From Glandiceps talaboti (lineage: Eukaryota > Hemichordata > Enteropneusta > Spengelidae), in the NCBI RefSeq assembly GCF_964340395.1, contig NC_135553.1, forward strand, positions 18,965,001-19,029,000: a DNA stretch of 64,000 nt, given 5' to 3'. Positions 54,670 to 64,000 of the stretch are shown in pieces. A program made the translations under genes and the position numbers. Below the pieces are notes generated by a model, which saw only the letters and a program-made list of their open reading frames with translations, ran no database searches and was not told the origin of the DNA. How positions within the stretch are numbered: position 1 is the stretch's first letter; each line of letters starts with the position of its first letter.

Positions 54670-55091
54670 ATCTGATTTTAAAAGTTTGCTTATCAAATCT
54701 ATTTTACACCCTGATTGAATAAAAATCATACCAAGTACCGCAACATGTGCAGGTTAATATACTAGTACAGGATTAGCATGAAAGGTAACCCTTAAAATAC
54801 CGGATATAAATTCAGAGGGGCCAACAGTTGATGTGATCCACCACCACTGGGGTACATCATACATCGGTTTTCCAAAAATGCGGTCATGTTCTTTTCAAAA
54901 GAGTTGATATTTAGGTCACTTCGTTTGCGATAGACCTGGGGCGATGTCATCAGAACAAAACGTTTGCTGTTCCCACAAGGTTTTAATAGCCAGTGATTGT
55001 ATTGGCGGATTTCTAATTATGCCGAAGTTCAGCTATAAAACAGCACACCATTGTTAATGTTGGCATTTGTGTTCTCTGACAAAGGAAGAAC
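54670..55091 (+). promoter_or_regulatory. Conserved upstream module of exon 1C
   Basis: A copy of the module before gene 4. The TATA-like part is altered (GGTTTTAATAGCCAG), while TTGTATTGGCGGATTTCT is intact. Confidence 0.5.
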
Positions 55092-58000
55092 ATGGAAATA
55101 AGATTCGACGGAAAGAAGGCTTTAGTAACAGGCGCCGGAAAGGGTTAGTCTAGTTCTTATACAGTATTCTTACAATTTAAACCTCCACGCACAGTATAGT
55201 TAATCAATCAAACAATTATAACCAGTATTAACACAGTCCCTTATAAAGTTAGTGTTTATTGGGGCAGGTAAATAATGTCCAAATATGGTATATTTGTCAC
55301 TACTACTTATATCACTACTATTATATATGCTACTTATAGTGTTTACATTACTACAACAGATGGGGTTCACTGATTGGATGAACATCATTTTGTGCTGATT
55401 GGGGGACTTTGAACAGACGTGGTTTAGTTAGAAACCGTGTCTGCATCCAGACTAGAAAGGGTAGGTGTAATGTACCAACATATGGGGATGGATATAGTGT
55501 ACAGTTTACGGGTTAAAACGCCATTGTATCATTCGACGTATGACTTCGTCGCTGTCAGAAACCATGTGTCGATGTCAATGCCCACGAACAGCACCTAACA
55601 GAAGTAAACAAATTTATCAAATAAAACGCGAATATATACATGTATCTTCAAACAAGAAAACGACAAATGAGAATGTTTGTATTCATTTCAAGCTTTTGTT
55701 CGCCAGTTAAATCATATTAAATCGGAAATTGATCACATGTTGAGACAACAGAGCCAAGTCTGAATATCAGTCTAGATATAAATCAATTATTTCAAAAACA
55801 CTTTTGGATTTTAGCATAAGATGTAGCTGAACGTTCATGTCAGAGTGGTTTAATGTCGACAGGAGGGGCAGACAGAATATCATTTAAGTTACGAGTATAC
55901 CGGACCTTGAAACCAGGATTCTTATATTAATTACTTTCAACTGTATAATTGAATTCTGCAAAAGTCTGATAAATCGACCCAAATATATTGAGTTGTCGGT
56001 TTGAATAGCGAGTTTTCAGTGACCTAAGGGTCAAATTAACTACTCCCCTCTGTCCTCTTTACCATGTTGTGGTGGCGGTTTGAACTCTAGACTTTGTTGA
56101 TTATATTGGCCTACACTGTTGGATACATCGTGTCGTTTGGCCCTCATTCCCCCAACACCCCTCCAAAGGGAGGGGCTCAAGTTGACCAATGTGTGAGTGT
56201 GCGCCTTCATGGTGTACCTTACAGTGTAACATTTGCTATGCTGTGTAAAGAAATGTGCCACCCAATACACCTTGACCGAACCATAGACAATAGAGAGGTC
56301 CCTCTCTATTGTCTATGACCGAACACTGCAGGCTTTTCACGAATGAGAGGCGCCCTCACTGGATCTCTTGGAAGACAAACAGTGATATGCTTAAAGACCA
56401 TCCAGTATTAATTAAATTAAAAGATTATAATTCTTGTTGAATATATTGTAACAAATAGAGGGGGCGACCTCTATTGTTAACGTAACCCTCCTCCAAATTT
56501 TCTTCTGACAGGTATAGGTCGTGAGTTGGTAAAACATCTTGTGAAATGTGGTGCTGAAACGTATGCTTTAAGTCGAACCCAGTCAGATTTAGACAGTCTA
56601 AAACAAGAGGTTAGTATTTGACCTTTCATTTCATTTCAACATGTAAATATATCAAGTAATGGGTATAGTTAATGTATGTATGTATGTATGTATGTATGTA
56701 TGTATGTATGTATGTATGTATGTATGTACCGTAGACTGTGGGGGGGGGGCAAGGGGGCAGCTGCCTCCTGAGATTTTTGAAAAAAGAAAGAGAAAAAGCT
56801 ACTTTTTTTAATACATAGTGATGCTATTAAAATCGTTATTTACGTGACGATTCCTAGCATGCGCGATTTCAATGGATAGTTCACTAAAAGTGACTGTACA
56901 CTGACTCATGGCTAATATGTATCTTATATCGCTATTGTACGCTGGCTTAACTTTGAATTAAAATGTGTCCAGTTAAAACCTTTAACTTTTTGTAGCAAAT
57001 TAAAAATTCTTTGCGAGGGAAAGTACAAAAGAAGTGCGCACATGCACTGTGCATTTTCTGCGAGTAACAGTAGTCTTGAAAGTCTCCTTCAGTTGAAGAT
57101 AGTAAGTCGCAATTATAGTGTCAGCGAGTGAAACTAAAAAAAAAAGACGGACAAAGTCGTTCAACGTGAGGTTGCCTGCTATGCTGCATACAGTGACTCC
57201 GAAGATGCGCTCGATCTCATTTACATCTTGTTCCTTATATTAAAACATTTGATGCTGATAAAACGGCAGATCCCTTTTTGGAATATTTGGTGGCCCTGAA
57301 AAACTATTAAACTAGGTACGCAGTTTAAGATCCACTCTTTAAAGATCCACTTTCAATAATTGTGTTCGACGTTGTCTTTTGTTAAAATGTTGTTTCTATT
57401 AATTATCTCATTGCACACTGACACTAGTGTTATTCCGCAATTAATTTTGAAGCGACAATTTGCTATGGAAAGAATGGCCCTGAATTTGTAAACAGAGCTG
57501 TGCCTTCGACATCAAAATCGAAACTTCAATTTCCATTATAATGATAATGACAAGGAGAATTCACTGAGTTCACCTTGGGTTCCGACATAATCGAGGCCAT
57601 AATAGTTTTGGAAGTTGGGTAAAGAAAATCATTATTTTGTTGTGTTACTTATTTGAGAAAGCACCATCCATTTTTTTTACTTTGAATGTGACATCTTTTA
57701 GGCAACTACTTTGAAAGATACGACATTAGGCCAGAGAAAAATGAAAAAGCTGTTCAACCTACCCATATATTTTTTTCTTGTGATGGGCAATATATCCTCA
57801 TGCGGGCTTCGCATTTTTTTTTTAAATTAAGGATATTTCTTTATATTTTCTGAATAGTACATGTAACAATATACATTTGAGTCTATTCCAAATTATATAA
57901 TATCTTATACAGTGGTTTACTTGGCTCTGATGTTGCATACAAGCATGAATTGAGATTAAATGTCAAATGTGCACTAAAAAGAATTAAACAAAAGTTTACG

Positions 58001-58808
58001 ACCATTGGGCCATCAAAAGTCTGAAAGTCTTGAAATGTTTTGCTCTTTATTCAGGATTTTTTGGAACGAAATTAAACTTCAGGAGAAGTCATTTACAATG
58101 TGCACATCCGCATAATATCTTTCAGCTTTGCCACAACAAAATAATTTCCAGATAATATCTAATGCATAGCATAATTGTTTCAATTCTGGTATTTTATTAT
58201 GTCTATGGTTTGATATTTTATGCCTCTAAATGGCCTCCTACACTGTCTTATGTTCAATTTTTTTTTCGCCTTTGGAGTTGTCTCCTTCCAATGCATCACT
58301 GTACCATATGATTTTATATCTCCACTGTAGTGTAGGTGACAGAAGGGGTGGCTAAAATAATGCTTGAGTTTCAATTGGCGGAGCTTAACATTTTTTGAGA
58401 AGAGAGGATGAGAGGAACTACACCATTTGTTTAACCGTAAATTGTGTACATTTCCTAACTGTAGCTATGCAGACAAATTGCATGAGATAGTATCAAGATG
58501 ACTGAATAAGTTCTATCTAAACTCTACCTGAACTATTTTGCTGTCTAATCCTTGTCAAGCATTGTGAAAAATGAAATCGACCTGCTTACCCAAATGTGAT
58601 GGGTTAGGTTACCCGTTGACAAGCATTTATATTTTTTCTGACCTTACATATGATATTTAATTGCGTATGCTAAAATATATATTATGTAAATTGCATGCAC
58701 ATTTATGTAAATTAGCACTTTTCTAAAAAAGACAAAGTTCTGCCCCCTTGGCAATTTGGTCAGGCTACGGCCCTGGTATGTATGTATGTATGTATGTATG
58801 TATGTATG

Positions 58809-58839
<31 letters not shown>

Positions 58840-61376
58840 GAATGTATGTATGTATGTATGTATGTATGTATGTATGTGTGTGTGTGTGTATGTAATGTGT
58901 AGGTAGGTAAGTAGGTGTGTTTGTTCAAATTATTCACAATTCTAACAATTCTGCATTTTCAAAAACAATAACAAATAATGCAAATATCTATAGGTGTGGT
59001 CTTGGGAATTGTGATAAATCAAGTTGTACATCATACTCTAAGTTTTTCTATATCTTTCAAAACTTGCACTATATACTTATATTAGTGAAAATACTGCAAA
59101 ACAATACACAATTGTTATCCAACTTTTACAAGTCATGTTGGATTTTAATCAGCAAAGTATGAACTGTAAGAAAACACAAACCTAAAATAGATCAGAAGTT
59201 GTTATGTTTATACTTATTCACAGGTACCAGAAATTCACACAGTGACAGTTGATTTATCTGACTGGGATGCAACACAGGTAGCGGTTGAATCTATTGGACC
59301 CATTGATCTACTCGTTAACAATGCTGGCGTTTTTGGTCCACAACAATTTCTGGAAGTGACGAGAGACGAATTCGAAAAGTATGACATCTTTCCAATCTCA
59401 GTACCTGATTTTTAGATATTTTTTTATTACATACCAGTCCGCCACCTTTAGGGACGATCGCATAATGTCAGACAAACTCAACAAGCGAACTTCGTTCGTT
59501 TAGGGCGGAGGGTGTATGGTGTCAATGCGATAGCTGAACTTCATTTTCGCACTTCTGACCAAGTTTCGAAATCCTTCTGTATTTAGCACTGAGATGTTGA
59601 TGAGGTGATAACATGTACTTCATGTTTACCATCATGTTTTTACATTGCATTAATCGTGCGTAGTGGTACCGTTGTGACCGGTACAATTTTCATCATAGTT
59701 TACATCAAACGTGTGAATCGCACTTGCGAATGTTCGTTTAGGGGGAGGGGGTTGTCCTAAACTGACTACTAAGTATACTACGCGTTTGACCAATTGATTC
59801 TCTGTGTTTCTCTCAAACAGAACAATAAATACGAATTTAAGATCATACATCCAGGTAGGGCAGGTAAGCGAATCATGTACTATCTGAAAAAAATTACAGC
59901 CCTCTGTCAGTTTTGTACCTGTGGCAAAACTCGTGTGAACTAAGTGAAGTCTTCGAAGTTATACCTATGTCTATCTTAAGACTCGATGCAGAAAAAAGGA
60001 ATTGTAGATGTACATTTGTATGTAAGACTGTAATATGGCACATAGGCTGCTATATAAATCACTAAAGGATACAACCTTCACAGTTGAGTTTTGCCCACAC
60101 CTACTTCAGACTTGTACGTCTCCCACTAACCCATAGCGAGTAAACTATTTGTATTGATGACCAATAACATGCAATTCATATTACACAAAAAATTAATTCT
60201 GCATATCAATCATGCTCAGCATGTCATTTGCGATTTTGTACACTTAATCTCCAAACAATAGACCAAATCTGTGCCATATAATTCTAATTTGTAATTCACA
60301 CTTCCACTTTGTACTAGATAGCTGCTCGTACCATGGTATCTAGGGCCACGGGAGGAGCTATAGTCAATGTGTCAAGTATTGGTTCCCTTTTAGGGTTCAC
60401 AAATACGACAACGTACGGTCAGTATGCAAATTATTTAGAGACTTAACCACGGCGATTTCTATTATTTTAATGTGCATTTTAAAATTTGGAAAGTTTACAT
60501 TATTTAAAAATAAGGTGTTTGTATGTTTGTATTCGCGATATTTCATTCTTCGCTATATTATATATGCGCCGTAATGTATATAATGTAAATGCAATGTAAC
60601 TTAATGTAATCCTATGCTAGGTAATATAATGCGATGTAATGTAATGTAATGTAATGTAATACAATGTTAGATAGTGCTGTATAATGCAATGTAAATGTAA
60701 TGTAATGTAATGCAATGCAATGCAATGCCATGCGATATAATGTAATGTAATGTAATGTAATGTAATGTAATGAAATGTAATGTAAGGTAAGGTAAGGTAA
60801 GGTAAGGCGAGGTACTGTAATATAATATAATGTAATGATTTTATAGTGTTGATGTGACTTATTCGATTATGTGTGCAGATCATATTCCATCATTTTACAG
60901 TTGTAGACAATTGCAATTGAGAACAGTCTCATCAAAATGTTCCAAGTACTTTAAAACAACAGTACTCTAGTATTAGATAAAAATAGAAATACCAGTTGAT
61001 ACTGTTTCATTCAGTAGCTTGTGTATTTTGTTATTCAACACAGCTGCTACTAAAGCTGGCATTGACTCCATTACAAGGACTATGGCATTGGAACTAGGCC
61101 CTCATAAGGTAAATATGATATTTGAAGAAATGCAAATATGGAATTGTTCTCTAATACGTTAGTACTCACCAAATATTCAGAGCTTTTGAACTAAAAGTTT
61201 TATACGCCTTTGTTCACCGAAGCGTATTATATGTTGGATTTTAGCCATTTATCGCTACCGAACAGAATTAGAACATTGCTCTGGGAAATCGGCGCTACAG
61301 AAATTTGATTGATTGATTGACTGACTGACTGACTGATTGATTGACTGACTGACTGAGTGATTGGTTGGTTGGTTGG

Positions 61377-61440
<64 letters not shown>

Positions 61441-61972
61441 CAAATCAATATAAACATATTGAGTCGACTATAAAAGTGCATGACATTTGACAATTGTATC
61501 AATGTGATTATTTCCTTTCATATTTCAGATTCGCGTAAATGCTGTCAATCCAACGGTTGTTATGACAACAATGGCAAAAGAAATCTCGTCACATCCAGAA
61601 AGAAGTCAGCCATTCATATGTAGAACTCCACTCCAGAAATTAGCTGGTTAGTTTAACCTTTGACGTTGGAGTAAGTCTAGAATAGTGGAGAAATGAAATA
61701 TTTCAATATTTAAATTAACTCGAGGGTCAACATGCCATACGTTTTGCAATGTTCTAAGATACAAGTACGACCAAGGGATCCGGAGAAATGGATTTTACCG
61801 TGTAAAGTGACACTGCGACATCTAACAGTGATCTAATTTAGTCGTCGTCTTTGATCTTTCAGAAACTGAAGATGTGGTTAACTCGATAATCTACCTGTTG
61901 AGTGACAAGGCTGCCATGATCACTGGTAGCTGCCTGCCTATCGATGGAGGATTAGTGGCAGCTGGCGTGTGA
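55092..61972 (+). CDS. Gene 5: DCXR-like short-chain dehydrogenase/reductase, 246 aa
   Basis: Exons: 55092-55143 (1C, nearest first exon), 56512-56609, 59224-59378, 59821-59863, 60318-60417, 61044-61108, 61529-61646 and 61863-61972 (741 nt). Motifs: TGAGKGIG (13-20), SRT (38-40), NNAG (82-85), Asn107, Ser136, Tyr149 and Lys153 (YAATK); the tetrad is complete. The Trp191 position is Ser (KEISSHPE), and the C-terminus is GGLVAAGV, with Leu where the paralogues have Phe. A reductase of the DCXR type is expected, substrate unknown. Exon 1B could be an alternative start. Intron 2 carries a 2-kb transposon inside the (TATG)n array, and intron 1 a 36-bp hairpin insertion. Confidence 0.92.
55146..55454. 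mobile_element. hAT-like MITE at the exon 1C donor
   Basis: GAAAGGGT flanks it at 55138-55145 and 55455-55462. The left end is TAGTCTAG and the right end CCAGACTA (inverse TAGTCTGG), the clearest pair of ends in the family. 309 bp. Confidence 0.85.
56282..56317. mobile_element. Small palindromic insertion with target duplication
   Basis: Perfect 17-bp arms (CATAGACAATAGAGAGG and inverse) surround a 2-nt loop. GACCGAAC precedes and follows it. The paralogous sequence in intron 1 of gene 4 (about 46520-46535) has a single GACCGAAC and no hairpin. Confidence 0.85.
56670..56727. repeat. (TATG)n microsatellite, left part, intron 2 of gene 5
   Basis: It is split from its right part (58776-58875) by the transposon at 56728-58775. 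Confidence 0.95.
56728..58775. mobile_element. About 2-kb DNA transposon relic inserted in a microsatellite
   Basis: The left end contains CCGTAGACTG and GCAAGGGGGCAG. The right end inverted reads CCAGGGCCGTAGCCTGACC...GCCAAGGGGGCAG. Both sides are (TATG)n, so the target duplication cannot be read. CAGGGCCGTAGCC-type ends are common in hAT-like elements. I recognise no transposase frame, so it is probably non-autonomous. Genes 3 and 4 lack it. Confidence 0.7.
58776..58875. repeat. (TATG)n microsatellite, right part
   Basis: A continuation of the array at 56670-56727 on the other side of the insertion. Confidence 0.95.
59451..59770. mobile_element. MITE in intron 3 of gene 5, right end deleted
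   Basis: The left end GGGACGATCGCATAATGTC follows TTA as in genes 3 and 4. The right terminal repeat is gone: sequence jumps from the G-rich tract to the ACGCGTTTGACC intron segment found downstream of the element in genes 3 and 4. Confidence 0.75.
60600..60838. repeat. (AATGT)n pentanucleotide repeat, intron 5 of gene 5
   Basis: A degenerate array with an AAGGT sub-block near 60783-60808. Confidence 0.9.
61307..61440. repeat. (GATT)n/(GACT)n/(GGTT)n microsatellite, intron 6 of gene 5
   Basis: A tetranucleotide array at the same intron position as in genes 3 and 4. Confidence 0.95.
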
Positions 61973-62520
61973 TGGTTACGGGATAAGCTAACTGAGTGCA
62001 CACCTTTCTACTAATACTCTATATCAAAACGATGTTGTAACGTTGTTACCGATTAAAAGATATAATGTACACGGTAATTCCTTTAATTTTGAGGTGGGCG
62101 TGGTGGAGGGGAGTTTGAACTATTTTATTTCAGATCTCATTCTACAAAATCGATTTTTTGTTTTAATGTAGCTCATTATCCCTAAATGGAAATATTTGTT
62201 TCAAAATGGAAGAATTTTCACTACTATAGTCAATGCATGAAGTAAAGTGTCAAGAAAAGAACGATGTTTTGCTCACTACATATTGGCTTTGTATTCATAG
62301 CACTACATATTGATTTGTATTGATTGTGCTGTCTGAAACATTTTTCAATTTTCACCAGTTTAGTTAGAAGGAGGGGGAGGGGGGTCTGAGGCCTCACTGA
62401 CTAACTGTACAATTTTCATGTGGTAATTTGATTGTTGTTGGGATCAGCTCTTCCATTTGTAAGGTACAAATCTCTGACAGAATATTCCTTGTCTAAGGTC
62501 ATGTAGGATCATGTAGGGTC

Positions 62521-62610
<90 letters not shown>

Positions 62611-63249
62611 ATTTTGACAATGCCATTAAAAGAATTTCCTAATTTTAGAATTTAGCAGCGCCTACATTCCTTCGTTTCTTCAAAATGATATAGGGAATGA
62701 GAATTATAAAAAAGCCATTTCTACTTCCATTAATACTTTGTCAATAGAGTAACTCTTTGAAATTTAAGTTAAATTGTCTGAGCATGATATACACATATAA
62801 CGTTACAATCGTACTGTATTTTCTATGTTATTTTGTCACCATACTTTGTCGGCGTTGTTCACGATAGTCAATCCGGTATTGTAACTGTTATTATTGATTT
62901 CAAATAAAATGTATTGATTCATCTCTAAAAAATAAATACCGTTGTATTTCCGTTATATAAAGAAAACCCTCCTTTTTGAAAATAAATGATCATAAATGTG
63001 GAAAAAATAAATAAAGCAAAGGTATTTGAGATTCATATGATATTTCCGGAGTGCGTCTTATTGCACAGGAATGTTCCTTTAGTGTGGCAAGTTTCACCAC
63101 ATGTATACGCTGCAACTATAGCTCTTGTAGAACTTACATGTAATTGTAAAACGTTGTGTTGTATCTTCATTGCCTGGCGTCAAGTTCTGGCCGCTGTGGT
63201 GACACAATTGGCGAATGTTTTGTAATGAATCAAAATGTCACATGATGGA
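61973..63249. other. Intergenic region between genes 5 and 6
   Basis: Eroded MITE sequence (62060-62410) is followed by a (TA)n run (62524-62607). Then comes a segment (62610-63230) homologous to 44140-44700 upstream of gene 4. No gene is seen. Confidence 0.5.
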
Positions 63250-63661
63250 GCTGATTTTAAAAGTGTGCTTATCAAATCTATTTTACACCCTGATTAAATA
63301 AAAATCATACCAAGTACCGCAACATGTGCAAGTTAATATACTAGTACAGGATTCGCATCAGAAGGTAACCCTTAAAATGCCCGATATAAATTTAGAGGGG
63401 CCAACAGCTGATGTGATACCCCACCACTGGGGTACATCATTTCATCGGTTTTCCAAAAATGCGGTCATGTTCTTTTCAAAAGAGCTGACATGGAGGTCAG
63501 AGGGTTTGACCCTGATGCGATGACGTCCGAACGAAACGTTTACCGCCACCACAAGGTTGTTATAACCATTGATTGTGTTGACGGGTGTCTGTTTCTGTTC
63601 ACCTATACTACATCATACCACTGTAAAGGTTGGTATTTGTGTTCTCGGACAAAGTAAGAAC
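63250..63661 (+). promoter_or_regulatory. Conserved upstream module of gene 6
   Basis: A copy of the module before gene 4. The TATA-like core is changed (GGTTGTTATAACCATTG) and TTGG is TTGACGG, so its strength may differ. Confidence 0.45.
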
Positions 63662-63713
63662 ATGGAAATAAGATTCGACGGAAAGAAGGCTTTAGTAACA
63701 GGCGCCGGAAAGG
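63662..63713 (+). CDS. Gene 6 (partial): first exon of another DCXR-like gene
   Basis: ATG at 63662. The 52-bp exon encodes the same 17 residues as exons 1B and 1C, with intact TGAGKG, followed by a GTAGGT donor. Exon 2 would lie beyond the window. The GAAAGGGT site at the donor is empty of the MITE. Whether a whole gene follows cannot be seen. Confidence 0.75.
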
Positions 63714-64000
63714 GTAGGTGATATGTACTAAAATAGGGGATGGATAGAGTGTACAGTTTACGGGTTAAATCGCTGTTGGTATTAAGACCTATTAGAAGTA
63801 TTCACTATCAGAAGCCATGCTTCAACGCCCACAAACAACACCTAACATAAGTAAAACAAATATAATTTAAAACGCGAATATATGCATCGATCCTCAAACA
63901 AGAAAGAGACAAATAAGAATTGTGTGTTCATTTCAAACTTTTGTTCGACCGTTTTATCATTATAAATCGGAAATTTAATTTGAAGAACAGAACCACCAAC

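Overview
The window is nuclear DNA of an invertebrate animal. It has spliced genes with GT/AG introns, AT-rich introns of roughly 0.1 to 3 kb, many microsatellites and miniature inverted-repeat transposons (MITEs), and a LINE 3' fragment. The gene content would suit an invertebrate deuterostome such as a hemichordate or amphioxus, but I cannot fix the species from the sequence.

Layout. Positions 1-7133 hold no convincing gene, only two large compound microsatellites and AT-rich DNA; part may be the 3' UTR of the next gene. A minus-strand gene (11070 to 7134, three exons, 516 aa) encodes a protein with C-terminal ankyrin repeats. It is divergently paired, about 740 bp apart, with the first of a tandem array of short-chain dehydrogenase/reductase genes on the plus strand. 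These resemble dicarbonyl/L-xylulose reductase (DCXR). Five complete eight-exon genes lie at 11810-18366, 22575-34389, 36664-42239, 45127-50201 and 55092-61972; I call them genes 1 to 5. The first exon of a sixth is at 63662. Exon sizes are 52/98/155/43/100/65/118/110 bp in all five, except one extra codon in exon 7 of gene 3. The proteins are 246 or 247 aa, and their numbering matches mammalian DCXR (Asn107, Ser136, Tyr149, Lys153).

Genes 1 and 2 are diverged from each other and from genes 3-5. Genes 3-5 share intron sequence, intronic MITEs and microsatellites, so they come from recent duplications of a unit of about 8.5 kb. Gene 5 is preceded by three tandem copies of promoter plus exon 1, one with a broken cofactor-binding glycine.

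The most unusual observations concern repeats interacting with gene structure. (1) The end of exon 6 of gene 2, with its 5' splice site, is amplified into a 40-bp minisatellite of about 28 copies, each carrying a donor-like site. (2) The last coding segment of gene 1, stop codon included, is amplified into a 67-bp minisatellite. (3) A hAT-like MITE with an 8-bp target duplication is inserted exactly at the exon 1/intron 1 boundary in three copies of exon 1, so that the duplication keeps the GT and the transposon end supplies the rest of the donor; empty sites survive in two other copies. (4) Gene 1 has Thr in place of the catalytic Ser136, and genes 3-5 have lost the residue equivalent to Trp191, suggesting functional divergence in the array.
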